This document shows positions 27,693 through 36,091 of a stretch of DNA of 64,000 nucleotides, one piece after another. The notes beneath the pieces were generated by a model that had not been told where the DNA came from, did no database searches, and saw nothing but the letters and a program-made list of their open reading frames with translations. Origin of the DNA: Gelidibacter maritimus. Its GTDB lineage: Bacteria > Bacteroidota > Bacteroidia > Flavobacteriales > Flavobacteriaceae. The stretch spans positions 22,020-86,019 of the forward strand of contig NZ_JACGLT010000014.1 of assembly GCF_014062315.1 (NCBI RefSeq). Direction: 5' to 3'. How positions within the stretch are numbered: the stretch's first letter is position 1; each line of letters starts with the position of its first letter. A program made the position numbers and the translations under genes.

Positions 27693-28442
27693 CTAATTAT
27701 ACTCTTTAAGTTTCTCCTTCGTAAACTCACTCAACACCAATCGGCCGCTAATTTTTGCACGTTGAAGCAATAGCTGATCCCAATCTTCGGTACCACGCCA
27801 AAACATAGTTTTCATTTCGGCCATGGCTTTCGGATTGTAGCTGCACATATTTTCCGCGAATGTTTTTACAGCCTCATCCAATTCTTCGGCCGAGTCGAAT
27901 ACTTGGGTATACAACCCTTTTTGCATGGCCCATTCCGCCGTATAAAATGTATTGGCGTCCATGGCAATCTGTGACATTCCGCTCAATCCCAATTTTCTTT
28001 GGACTGCGGGGCCAACCACAAACGGTCCGATGCCAACATTCAGTTCGCTTAATTTGATTTGGGCATATTTAGTCGCCATACAATAATCGGTTGCTGATGC
28101 CAGTCCGACACCTCCTCCAACAGTTTTGCCTTGGATACGACCGATGATGAATTTTGGACATTTTCGCATGGCATTAATGACATTGGCGAATCCCGAAAAG
28201 AATATCTTTCCTGTTTCCTCATCGTTGATAGCAACAAGTTCGTTAAAGCTCGCACCTGCGCAGAATGTTCTATCGCCACCACTCTGCAGCACGATGACTT
28301 TAATGCTATCGTCTTCCCCAGCAGAATGAATGGTTCTTGCCAATTCTGAAAGCAGATTTCCGGGCAAGGAATTATGGGCAGGATGAAAAAATTCGATATA
28401 TCCTACTCCGTTTTTGTTTTTTAGTGTTACGTATGGCTCCAT
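27693..28442 (-). CDS. Enoyl-CoA hydratase/isomerase family protein of the paa island
   Basis: The 249-residue crotonase-fold protein has the CoA/oxyanion motif RTFCAGASFNEL and GKTVGGGVGLASATDY. The residue equal to catalytic Glu144 of rat mitochondrial hydratase is Gly113 (GGGVGL instead of GGGxEL), while the Glu164 equivalent is kept (Glu133 in LSELNVGIGP). With one Glu lost, a simple hydratase (PaaF) role is uncertain. It may be an isomerase or act on a specialised CoA ester. The position between paaZ and paaY suggests a step in the lower phenylacetate pathway. Confidence 0.85.
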   Translation of the reverse strand: MEPYVTLKNKNGVGYIEFFHPAHNSLPGNLLSELARTIHSAGEDDSIKVIVLQSGGDRTFCAGASFNELVAINDEETGKIFFSGFANVINAMRKCPKFIIGRIQGKTVGGGVGLASATDYCMATKYAQIKLSELNVGIGPFVVGPAVQRKLGLSGMSQIAMDANTFYTAEWAMQKGLYTQVFDSAEELDEAVKTFAENMCSYNPKAMAEMKTMFWRGTEDWDQLLLQRAKISGRLVLSEFTKEKLKEYN

Positions 28443-28512
28443 ATATTAGGATCAAGATTTTTAGAATCAAGAATCAAGACTGTTTTGACTCTTGAATGAG
28501 ATTTTATGATTG

Positions 28513-28545
28513 AAACCTTTCAGGTTTTAAAAACCTGAAAGGTTT
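28513..28545. repeat. Palindromic repeat, AACCT/AGGTT family (16-bp arms)
   Basis: AAACCTTTCAGGTTTT and AAAACCTGAAAGGTTT are perfect inverted copies separated by one base, 10 bp before the paaZ stop codon (downstream of paaZ on its strand). Confidence 0.88.
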
Positions 28546-28554
28546 GTGCTATTT

Positions 28555-31053
28555 TCAAATTAATCCGAACTGCTCAAAGTGATGATTCAGATGTTTTCTT
28601 TCCAACAAGTACGATTCATATTTATTCAATTCACCAAAAACCAAGTTTTTCAATTTTGCTTCTGGATGTTCTTTAAAAAATGCGACATACCTTTCTCTTT
28701 GTTCTTGGAATTTTTGTTTTGCAGTTTCTAAATCTGGATATTTTAATTCATCCAATTTATCTTTTTCGAGTAATGGAAAATTCGAATTCCTTGGAAATTT
28801 CTCATAGGTATAGAGACTTGCATGAATTTTTTCCAATATCTTTTCCGGTGTCGTGATATCAAAATCCTGAACTTCACCTGAAGCGATTTTGTAAGTGTAT
28901 TCCAGATGCTCCAACATGTGCTGTGGGGTCATGATGCCCCATTTTGGTTTCATGTCTGGAGTTAATTTTGAAAGAAGCTCTTCAATTTTCTCATCGGTCA
29001 TTTCTACAAACACTTCTTGTTTTTTCTGAACCATGGTTAAAATTGTCGCTACGGCTACCAATTCATCTTCTGCATCGAAAACCTCAACAAACCATTTGAC
29101 AATTCCACTTGGATGTTCTGCGGAAGCGACATCTCTGTCCACTTTTTGTTTACAGGTCAATCGCACATAAATGGTATCGTTATGATATAATGGGCGTAAA
29201 AATCGACAGTCTTCCAATCCGTAGTTGGCAGCTACAGGACCTTTATTTGGATAGACAAACAATCCAGCGGCAGCAGCAATGATGAAATAGCCATGGGCAG
29301 TTCGTTTTTCAAAAATGCTCCCATCCAAGGAAGTGATATCCGTATGGGCATAAAAATGGTCCCAAGTGAGATTCGAAAAATTGATAATATCTGTATCAGT
29401 AAGCGTCCGTTTATGGGTCTTTAAGGACATACCAGGTTGAATATCTTCCCAATGGTATTTGAATGGATGCTGCTCTGCTTCTTTGTATTTGGCTTTGGCT
29501 TGATAAATACCAGTAATTTCGGTCAATGTGGTTGGGGATCCTTGGATGGCAGTTCGTTGTAAGTAATGCTTAATGCCTCTTAATCCTCCCATTTCTTCAC
29601 CACCTCCCGCACGTCCTGGACCTCCATGAACCAAATTCGGCAATGGCGACCCGTGACCAGTGCTTTCCTTGGCCATTTCTCGGTTGATGACTAAAATCCG
29701 GCCGTGATGACTTGCCGCATTGACGACATATTCTTTAGCGATTTTATCGTCGAAAGTTGCAATAGACGACACCAGAGAACCTTTACCCATTTGGGCCAAA
29801 GTAACAGCTTCTTCTATATTTTTATAAGGCATAATGGTGCTCACTGGACCAAAAGCTTCGGTTTCGTGAACCGATAAGTTTTTAAACGGGTTGTCTTCAC
29901 GCAGCAAAATCGGACTTAAAAACGCTCCTTTTTTGGAATCAGCGCCAATTGTCTCTATTTTATCCAAATCGCCATAAACAATACTGGCGGTTTTAGCCAA
30001 TTCCTCCACACGATTCCTAACTTCCGTTACTTGATCCCTGCTTATCAATGCACCCATTCTGACGCCCTTAAGTCTCGGATCGCCAATAGTAACCCTGTCC
30101 AAAGCTTTTCCTAAGGCAACCTGAACATCTTCGACCAAATCTTGTGGTACAATAATGCGACGGATTGCTGTACATTTTTGTCCACATTTGACTGTCATTT
30201 CATTTCTGACTTCTTTGATAAACAAATCAAATTCGGGAGTTCCAGGAACAGCATCTTCACCTAATATTGAAGCGTTCAAAGAATCAGCCTCCATATTGAA
30301 AGGGACGGATTCTTCAATGATTCGTTTATGCGATTTTAACAAGCGACCGGTGGTTGCTGAGCCTGTAAAGGTCACCACATCCTGTGATTCGACAGTATCT
30401 AAAATAGTTCGTGCTGAGCCTGTAATTAATTGTAAAGCACCTTCGGGAAGAATACCCGATGCTATAATTTCACGCACCACAGCTTCGGTTAAAAACGAAC
30501 CATTCGTTGCTGGTTTTACTACTGCAGGAACACCCGCCATCCAATTGGATGCACATTTTTCCAACATGCCCCAAACCGGGAAGTTAAAGGCGTTAATATG
30601 AACTGCCACTCCACGCTTTGGCACCATGATATGATGCGCCATAAAGCGTCCACCACGTGATAAATCGATAGGCTCTCCTTCTACATGATAGGATTGGTTA
30701 GGAAATAATTTTCTTAAGGATGCGTTGGAAAAAAGGTTACCAAATCCGCCTTCAATATCAATCCAACTATCCATTCTGGTTGCGCCGGTTCTATAACTTA
30801 ATTCGTAGAAAGCCTCCTTTCTCTTTGTAAGATATAAAGCCAAGCTTTTCAACATATTCCCACGTTCTTGAAAGGTCATTTTCCGAAGCACTTCACCCCC
30901 TTTGGTTCTTCCATAATGAAGAATTTCGGCGAAATCCAATCCTTGAGTGTCTGAAAGCGCAACGACTTCGCCAGTGATGGCATCGTACATAGGAGTACCT
31001 TCTCCTTTACCTTCAATCCATTGTCCTGTGACGTAATTTTGTATTTTTTTCAT
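28555..31053 (-). CDS. paaZ: PaaZ bifunctional ring-opening enzyme with C-terminal DUF1569/DinB-like extension
   Basis: PaaZ hydrolyses the seven-membered oxepin-CoA ring and oxidises the resulting aldehyde. The N-terminal aldehyde dehydrogenase (to about residue 510) has catalytic Glu256 (NMEADS) and Cys294 (GQKCTAIRR). A MaoC-like hotdog hydratase follows (about 530-675), with DHFYAH and GYFIIAAAAGLFV. Residues from about 679 to 832 are an additional domain with HMLEHLEYTYKIASG and a final LNHHFEQFG, the His pattern of DUF1569/DinB-superfamily four-helix proteins. E. coli PaaZ (about 681 residues) lacks this part. Its role is unknown. The gene lies downstream of a toxin-antitoxin pair, with a palindrome 11 bp before its ATG. 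Confidence 0.95.
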   Translation of the reverse strand: MKKIQNYVTGQWIEGKGEGTPMYDAITGEVVALSDTQGLDFAEILHYGRTKGGEVLRKMTFQERGNMLKSLALYLTKRKEAFYELSYRTGATRMDSWIDIEGGFGNLFSNASLRKLFPNQSYHVEGEPIDLSRGGRFMAHHIMVPKRGVAVHINAFNFPVWGMLEKCASNWMAGVPAVVKPATNGSFLTEAVVREIIASGILPEGALQLITGSARTILDTVESQDVVTFTGSATTGRLLKSHKRIIEESVPFNMEADSLNASILGEDAVPGTPEFDLFIKEVRNEMTVKCGQKCTAIRRIIVPQDLVEDVQVALGKALDRVTIGDPRLKGVRMGALISRDQVTEVRNRVEELAKTASIVYGDLDKIETIGADSKKGAFLSPILLREDNPFKNLSVHETEAFGPVSTIMPYKNIEEAVTLAQMGKGSLVSSIATFDDKIAKEYVVNAASHHGRILVINREMAKESTGHGSPLPNLVHGGPGRAGGGEEMGGLRGIKHYLQRTAIQGSPTTLTEITGIYQAKAKYKEAEQHPFKYHWEDIQPGMSLKTHKRTLTDTDIINFSNLTWDHFYAHTDITSLDGSIFEKRTAHGYFIIAAAAGLFVYPNKGPVAANYGLEDCRFLRPLYHNDTIYVRLTCKQKVDRDVASAEHPSGIVKWFVEVFDAEDELVAVATILTMVQKKQEVFVEMTDEKIEELLSKLTPDMKPKWGIMTPQHMLEHLEYTYKIASGEVQDFDITTPEKILEKIHASLYTYEKFPRNSNFPLLEKDKLDELKYPDLETAKQKFQEQRERYVAFFKEHPEAKLKNLVFGELNKYESYLLERKHLNHHFEQFGLI

Positions 31054-31063
31054 TCTATCCCAT

Positions 31064-31082
31064 CCCTTTCCAAACGAAAGGG
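31064..31082. repeat. Hairpin repeat at the paaZ 5' end (CCCTTTC family)
   Basis: CCCTTTC and GAAAGGG flank CAAAC, followed by CTTTTTG. A closely similar element with similar flanks lies at the same place before paaE (41503-41521). Confidence 0.75.
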
Positions 31083-31216
31083 CTTTTTGTTAGTTAAACT
31101 TCTTTACTTCTATATTCATAATTCGGTTCAGAACCAATACTCCTAATCCAAAATCCTCCAATCAGTCAGGTCCTTTCACTCAGTACCGAAAATTACAATG
31201 AATACCATATTCAATT

Positions 31217-31549
31217 TTATAATCGTAAAATATCATCAAGTGTTTTTTTTATTTCTAAAACAATTTCTTCTGAAATAACCCCTATTTTCTTCTTAAAACG
31301 CAATTTCGAAAGTGTTCTAACTTGAAATACCAAAACTTCCGAAGGCACTTCCAAACCATTAATTTTATCAGGTTTTAAAATGGGATTTCCTTTATAACCT
31401 TTGATTGAACTTGTTAGCGGGCATACAATTGCCAAATCAGATTTTGAATTCATCAAGTTCCCACTTATAATAACTGCTGGTCTATTATCCGCCTGTTCAC
31501 TGCCCTTTATTGGGTCAAAATAAACATTCCAAATCTCACCCTGTTTCAT
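31217..31549 (-). CDS. mazF: MazF/PemK-family toxin (mRNA interferase)
   Basis: The 110-residue protein has the MazF opening MKQGEIWNVYFDPIKGSEQ followed by RPAVIISG and the conserved VCPLTSSIKG. MazF toxins cut RNA at short specific sequences. The C-terminal helix (EEIVLEIKKTLDDILRL) is typical. The start overlaps the antitoxin stop by 4 bp (ATGA). All family residues that I can check are present, so the toxin is probably functional. It sits between paaJ and paaZ with no functional relation to either. Confidence 0.93.
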   Translation of the reverse strand: MKQGEIWNVYFDPIKGSEQADNRPAVIISGNLMNSKSDLAIVCPLTSSIKGYKGNPILKPDKINGLEVPSEVLVFQVRTLSKLRFKKKIGVISEEIVLEIKKTLDDILRL

Positions 31550-31791
31550 TTCTTTTCCAGCTCCTCTAAAATCCTGACGTAATCTTCCAAGCCTTCTTCT
31601 GCAATTAAGAGCATTTCTGGATCCTTTGCAGCACGTTGAAAGGATTTGGCATATTCAGCACGCTTGATTTGGTCTAAATAATATTCCAATGCTTTCTCTA
31701 TAATTTTGTTCTTCGGTAGCTTAAGTTTTTTTGCCGTATCAGCAAGCTCCTTAAGCAATTCGTCCGGTAATGATGATGTAAATGTTGCCAT
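31546..31791 (-). CDS. Ribbon-helix-helix antitoxin of the MazEF-type pair
   Basis: The 81-residue protein starts MATFTSSLPDELLKELADTAKKL, a ribbon-helix-helix DNA-binding region with the strand first and then two helices. The acidic helical C-terminus (AEEGLEDYVRILEELEKK) is expected to bind and block MazF. The toxin follows with an ATGA overlap. The pair is likely autoregulated from the AT-rich inverted repeat just upstream. Confidence 0.92.
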   Translation of the reverse strand: MATFTSSLPDELLKELADTAKKLKLPKNKIIEKALEYYLDQIKRAEYAKSFQRAAKDPEMLLIAEEGLEDYVRILEELEKK

Positions 31792-31793
31792 TT

Positions 31794-31816
31794 TATATTT
31801 ATTTTATATAAATATA
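31794..31816 (-). promoter_or_regulatory. Candidate operator of the MazEF-type pair
   Basis: TATATTTA and TAAATATA are 8-bp inverted copies with a 7-bp spacer, 3 bp upstream of the antitoxin ATG. RHH antitoxins bind such sites, but pure AT composition makes chance likely. Confidence 0.35.
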
Positions 31817-31918
31817 GATAACATTTATAAATTTTTATATCAAGTTTGTGGAAACTTGCTGTTGTTAACATTCTTCGGAGAATGAACTGAGCTTTAGGGA
31901 GCCAATGAGATTAACTAC

Positions 31919-31951
31919 GCTGAACCTAAAGGTTTCCTGCCTACGCAGGAA
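31919..31951. repeat. 33-bp repeat with TTCC/GGAA palindrome at the paaJ stop
   Basis: It differs by one base from 38890-38922. It ends in TTCCTGC-CTAC-GCAGGAA (31934-31951). The paaJ stop codon lies in the loop (TAG at 31941-31943, minus strand), so the repeat supplies the last codons Ile-Pro-Ala and the stop. Confidence 0.85.
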
Positions 31952-33155
31952 TTCGTTCTATAATAGCCGCATAACCTTGTCCAACCCCAATACACATGGT
32001 AATCAACGCATATCTTTTTCCCGTTTCTTTAAGCTCCAGTGCGGCAGAATATGCCACTCGAGTTCCCGTTACGCCGAGCGGATGACCAATGGCAATGGCT
32101 CCTCCGTTAGGATTCAATCTCGGGTCGTCGTCTGCCAATCCCCATGCTCTTGTGCACGCCAAAGCTTGAGCTGCAAAGGCTTCATTGAGTTCGATAATAT
32201 CCATGTCTTCCATCGTCAAACCTGCTTTTTCAAGCGCCTTATTAGAAGCTTCCACGGGACCAATGCCCATGACTCTCGGCTCAACGCCAACCACTGCTGA
32301 ACTTACAATTCTTGCCAATGGTTTTAAATTGTATTTTTTAACGGCTGATTCCGAAGCGATGATGGTTGCAGCGGCACCATCATTCAGCCCCGAGGAATTA
32401 CCTGCGGTGACGCTTCCTCCCTCAGCTTTGAATGCCCCACGTAATTTCCCTAAAACTTCTAAAGAGGTATTCGGTTTTACAAATTCGTCTTTTGAAAATT
32501 TAATAGGGTCTTTTTTTCGTTGAGGAATTTCAACAGTCATAATTTCTTTCGCTAAACGCCCGTTTTCTTGAGCTTTAGCTGCTTTCATTTGGCTCCAATA
32601 AGCAAACTTATCCTGATCCTCACGTGAGATATTATATTTATCTACCAGATTTTCAGCAGTTTGACCCATACCTTCGGTTCCATATAGTTTTTGCATTTTC
32701 GGATTGACAAACCGCCATCCGAAACTGGAATCGTACATTTGAGCATCGGTTCCAAAAGCTTTTGAGGGTTTTGCAACCACATAGGGCCCACGAGTCATAT
32801 GTTCCACCCCACCGGCAATAAAAATATCACCGTCTCCAGCTTTTATGGCACGATTGGCGTGAATGATTGCTGATAATCCTGAGCTACATAAACGGTTGAC
32901 CGTTTCACCTGGAACGGTAAATGGCAATCCAGCCAATAATGAAGCCATGCGTGCCACATTCCGATTGTCTTCGCCTGCTTGATTGGCACAGCCCAAAATG
33001 ACATCGTCGTAGGCATCCTTTGGGATGTTTGGGTTCCGTTTGACAATCTCTTCTATGACCAAAGCTGCTAAATCGTCAGTTCTTACTGCAGATAATGTGC
33101 CTTGATAACTTCCTATTGGTGTTCTAATGCCGTCTATGATATATGCTTCTTTCAT
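31941..33155 (-). CDS. paaJ: Acetyl-CoA acyltransferase (3-oxoadipyl-CoA/3-oxo-5,6-dehydrosuberyl-CoA thiolase)
   Basis: The 404-residue thiolase performs the CoA-dependent cleavages that release acetyl-CoA at the end of the phenylacetate pathway. The nucleophilic Cys is in NRLCSSGLSAI (about residue 91). The family blocks NEAFAAQ, GGAIAIGHPLG (catalytic His) and MCIGVGQG (second Cys) are present. The C-terminus IIERIPA ends inside a palindromic repeat that provides the stop codon, so the native C-terminus may once have differed. It is separated from the metalloprotease gene by 233 bp holding three palindromes. Confidence 0.95.
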   Translation of the reverse strand: MKEAYIIDGIRTPIGSYQGTLSAVRTDDLAALVIEEIVKRNPNIPKDAYDDVILGCANQAGEDNRNVARMASLLAGLPFTVPGETVNRLCSSGLSAIIHANRAIKAGDGDIFIAGGVEHMTRGPYVVAKPSKAFGTDAQMYDSSFGWRFVNPKMQKLYGTEGMGQTAENLVDKYNISREDQDKFAYWSQMKAAKAQENGRLAKEIMTVEIPQRKKDPIKFSKDEFVKPNTSLEVLGKLRGAFKAEGGSVTAGNSSGLNDGAAATIIASESAVKKYNLKPLARIVSSAVVGVEPRVMGIGPVEASNKALEKAGLTMEDMDIIELNEAFAAQALACTRAWGLADDDPRLNPNGGAIAIGHPLGVTGTRVAYSAALELKETGKRYALITMCIGVGQGYAAIIERIPA

Positions 33156-33166
33156 AAGCTTGCTTT

Positions 33167-33186
33167 ATTCCCGCGAAGGCGGGAAT
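33167..33186. repeat. TTCC/GGAA palindrome upstream of paaJ
   Basis: ATTCCCGC and GCGGGAAT flank GAAG, 12 bp before the paaJ ATG. Confidence 0.85.
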
Positions 33187-33200
33187 CTTATTGTTTAAAA

Positions 33201-33231
33201 GACCAACAAGGTTTTTAACCTTTGCTGGTTG
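33201..33231. repeat. Imperfect AACCT/AGGTT palindrome
   Basis: GACCAACAAGGTTT and AACCTTTGCTGGTTG pair with one bulge and one mismatch; same family as 39265-39293. Confidence 0.6.
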
Positions 33232-33365
33232 TTAAATTATTTGTTTATTAATTTAATATTTCCAGGATTAAAACGATTCTGTCATACACTGGACAATTTT
33301 TGTGTGTTAAAGTCATCAATCGTTATCAGCGGTATTTACAATGCTAACGCTCTTACAACACTGAG

Positions 33366-33385
33366 ATTCCTGCCTACGCAGGAAT
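33366..33385. repeat. TTCC/GGAA palindrome downstream of the ypfJ-like gene
   Basis: ATTCCTGC and GCAGGAAT flank CTAC, 4 bp from the stop codon of the metalloprotease gene. Confidence 0.85.
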
Positions 33386-33388
33386 TGG

Positions 33389-34252
33389 TTAATTCAAAAG
33401 TTCTGAAAACGTATCGCCTTGTCTGATATCGCCAGTTTTATAACCTTTCATAAACCAATGCATTCGTTGCTCAGAAGTGCCGTGAGTAAAACTATCCGGT
33501 TGCACACTGCCTTGTGTTCGTTTTTGAATAGCATCATCACCCACTGCATTTGCAGCGCTTAATGCCTCTTCAATATCACCTTCTTCCAAATATTCTTTAT
33601 TGTGATGCGCCCATACACCTGCATAGAAATCGGCCTGAAGCTCTTGTGCTACAGAAAGTTGATTGGCTTGTGCTGCACTGGATTGTTGTTGCATTTGCCT
33701 GACCTTTTGAGACGTGCCGAGCAAGGTTTGAACGTGATGACCAATTTCATGAGCCGTAACATAAGCAATTGCAAAATCGCCACCCTTGGCGCCAAATCGA
33801 CTTCTTAGCTGGTCAAAAAAGGATAAATCCATATATACTTTTTGATCTGCAGGACAGTAAAAGGGCCCTGCCGCAGCACTTGCATTTCCGCAACCAGTTC
33901 TTACAGCGTCTGTAAACAAAACCACATTAGGCTCTTTATAAGCTCCCAAACCATTATCCCTGAATATTTGGTTCCAAATATCTTCAGTATCCACCACCAC
34001 TGCATTCATAAACGCACCAAGTTCCTTTTCTTTCTCAGTTAATTCTCTTTGCTCTCCAGATTCTGATACCGATTGCGATTGATTGACCTGATCCAAAATT
34101 GGCGCTAATACTTGTCCGGTTTCGCCACCAAACATTTGTAGCAGGACTACAACTACGGCGATTATACCACCACCAGCAGCAAATTTACCCTTAGTGGACA
34201 TACCGCGACGGTCTTCCAAATTCCCACTTTGTCTTCTACCTCTCCATTTCAT
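33389..34252 (-). CDS. Neutral zinc metallopeptidase (YpfJ family), membrane anchored
   Basis: The 287-residue protein opens MKWRGRRQSGNLEDRRG, the YpfJ-type cytoplasmic start. One membrane helix follows (about 27-45), then a peptidase domain with HEIGHHVQTLLG (HExxH) and QELQADFYAGVWAHH giving the third ligand. The family (Pfam zinc_metallopeptidase) is widespread with unknown targets. It lies between paaI and paaJ without an obvious metabolic link to phenylacetate, which suggests an insertion into or a hitch-hike with the island. Confidence 0.93.
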   Translation of the reverse strand: MKWRGRRQSGNLEDRRGMSTKGKFAAGGGIIAVVVVLLQMFGGETGQVLAPILDQVNQSQSVSESGEQRELTEKEKELGAFMNAVVVDTEDIWNQIFRDNGLGAYKEPNVVLFTDAVRTGCGNASAAAGPFYCPADQKVYMDLSFFDQLRSRFGAKGGDFAIAYVTAHEIGHHVQTLLGTSQKVRQMQQQSSAAQANQLSVAQELQADFYAGVWAHHNKEYLEEGDIEEALSAANAVGDDAIQKRTQGSVQPDSFTHGTSEQRMHWFMKGYKTGDIRQGDTFSELLN

Positions 34253-34304
34253 ATATTTTAGTGTTTAAAATTTTTAGTTATTAAATTTAAAACATTCTTT
34301 CTTA

Positions 34305-34709
34305 TTATTCCCATTCTTTATTGGTTCTATAAACCACCCCTTTAAAAAGCGCGACCAATTCATCACCCCGTTTCACCTCGACAATATTAAATCCCAATTT
34401 ATTTTTAACCTTCTCAATGACAGATTCAGCCACTATATAATCACCTTCATCTAAAGCTTCGATATGGTTGATACTTGTTTCGATAGAAACTGCGTATTTA
34501 CCATGGGTATTGGCCGTAAATCCGAAAGCGGTGTCTGCTAATGAATAACTGATGCCACCGTGAGCTTTACCCATACTGTTTAGCATTTCCTTTCTTATCG
34601 TTAATCCGACTTTACAACGCCCTATTTCGCATTCTAAAATTTCAATGCCGAGCCAGGTACTGTAGGCATCGAAGGAGAGCATTTTATATGGTATAAGGGT
34701 TTCGTTCAT
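34305..34709 (-). CDS. paaI: PaaI hotdog thioesterase
   Basis: The 134-residue hotdog-fold protein shows NSMGKAHGGISYSLADTAFGF, the PaaI active-site region with the Asn, His and Asp positions of this thioesterase family. E. coli PaaI hydrolyses hydroxyphenylacetyl-CoA and related adducts, recycling CoA when the pathway stalls. Its place between paaH and the YpfJ-like gene supports this role. Length agrees with the family. Confidence 0.93.
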   Translation of the reverse strand: MNETLIPYKMLSFDAYSTWLGIEILECEIGRCKVGLTIRKEMLNSMGKAHGGISYSLADTAFGFTANTHGKYAVSIETSINHIEALDEGDYIVAESVIEKVKNKLGFNIVEVKRGDELVALFKGVVYRTNKEWE

Positions 34710-34810
34710 TTAGTGATGAGTTTTGTAGAGATGAGAGGTGAGTGAAGTCATACGACTTATCACAATTCAGCTCTTATTATTTAAGTGTCTTCTCAAAGCA
34801 GATATCATTT

Positions 34811-34897
34811 TTGATTGATGATTAACGATTTTTGATTGTTGAAGTGTCCAAACTTCTGAATTCAAAAATCAGCACTCTTCAATCGTTAATCAAAAAA
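34811..34897. repeat. Large imperfect inverted repeat between paaI and paaH
   Basis: GATTAACGATT...TTGAAGTG on the left and CACTCTTCAATCGTTAATC on the right are inverted copies with an insertion of about 7 bp. The right end covers the paaH stop codon (34886-34888). Confidence 0.6.
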
Positions 34898-36091
34898 CCT
34901 CATACCTTCAGAAAGCATTCGTCGCAACAACGGGCTACACCGATACCTATCTTCATGATATTCATTGTACAATTCATCCATTTTTGTAACGCACCAATCG
35001 ATGCCTTTTTCATTTGCCCATGCCAATAATCCCTTTGGGTAATTGACACCTTTGGTCATGGCATTATCTATATCTTCTGCGGAAGCGATATTCATGAATA
35101 ACGCATCGGCAGCTTCGTTGATAAGCATAACAAGGACACGATCGAATATATATTGTTTTAGTTTTTTATCATGAGTGTCCTTTTCCTGATAATAATCGCG
35201 TTCAGGAATAATTATACCTCCATTTTTATCATAGTTATAATAACCTTTACCCGATTTCCTTCCCAAATATCCCGCTTCTGCAAAACGCTTTTGCGTAAAA
35301 GATGGCTTATATCTCGGATCAAAATAAAAGGCTTTAAAAACGGTTTCAGTTACCGTGTAATTGACATCGTTTCCAATAAAATCCATTAATTCGAAAGGGC
35401 CCATCCTGAAACCTCCCAAAGTTTTAAGGCTTTCATCTATGGTTATAAAACCTGCCTGTCCGGCAGGCAGGTCGGCAATTCCTTCTTCGTATATTCTTAA
35501 AGCTTCGCCATAAAAAGGCCTTGCCACCCGATTGACAATAAATCCGGGAGTGTCTTTTGCAACGGCAACAACTTTTTTCCAATCGGATATTGTATTTACG
35601 GTCTTATCCAAAATGTTTTTTGAGGTTTGAATGGCCGGAATCACCTCAACCAGTTGCATCAAGGGCGCCGGATTGAAAAAATGAATGCCGATGCAGCGCT
35701 CAGGATTTTTCAAGGCCGAAGCAATCGACGCAATGGATAAGCTTGATGTATTTGAGGCGATGATACAGTCTTCTGAAACATAGGTTTCCAGTTCTGAAAA
35801 CACTTTCTTCTTGATGTCCAGATTTTCAACAATAGCCTCGATGGTTAAATCGGAATCCGATAGATCATTTAAATTACTAACGTAGGAAATGTTGTTTTGA
35901 ATCCGAGATTTTTCGTCAGCATCAATACGATCTTTTTCAATCAATCGTGACAATATTTTATCCAAAGCTGTTTTTGCCTTGTCTAATGCGGATTGATTGG
36001 TATCGTACAACTTCACTTTGCAGCCTGATGTTGCTGCCACTTGCGCGATGCCGCTTCCCATGGTTCCAGACCCTATTATTCCAATTCTCAT
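34886..36091 (-). CDS. paaH: 3-Hydroxyacyl-CoA dehydrogenase
   Basis: The 401-residue enzyme oxidises 3-hydroxyadipyl-CoA with NAD in the lower phenylacetate pathway. The Rossmann motif GIIGSGTMGSGIA starts directly at the N-terminus, so the ATG at 36091 is chosen over nine extra codons that only translate repeat DNA. The catalytic HFFNPAP is at about 137-143, and both C-terminal 3HCDH domains are visible (GGFRMGPFELMDFIG and a second half to the end). An in-frame 21-bp palindrome (35451-35471) adds about seven residues, LPAGQAG, at 208-214 between EEGIAD and FITID. The stop codon lies in another repeat. Confidence 0.95.
   Translation of the reverse strand: MRIGIIGSGTMGSGIAQVAATSGCKVKLYDTNQSALDKAKTALDKILSRLIEKDRIDADEKSRIQNNISYVSNLNDLSDSDLTIEAIVENLDIKKKVFSELETYVSEDCIIASNTSSLSIASIASALKNPERCIGIHFFNPAPLMQLVEVIPAIQTSKNILDKTVNTISDWKKVVAVAKDTPGFIVNRVARPFYGEALRIYEEGIADLPAGQAGFITIDESLKTLGGFRMGPFELMDFIGNDVNYTVTETVFKAFYFDPRYKPSFTQKRFAEAGYLGRKSGKGYYNYDKNGGIIIPERDYYQEKDTHDKKLKQYIFDRVLVMLINEAADALFMNIASAEDIDNAMTKGVNYPKGLLAWANEKGIDWCVTKMDELYNEYHEDRYRCSPLLRRMLSEGMRFFD
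35451..35471. repeat. In-frame palindrome inside paaH (CCTGCCTG family)
   Basis: CCTGCCTG and CAGGCAGG flank TCCGG; 21 bp equals exactly seven codons and reads LPAGQAG in PaaH. Peptides of this kind are typical of GC-rich palindromic elements inserted in Bacteroidota genes. Confidence 0.85.
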
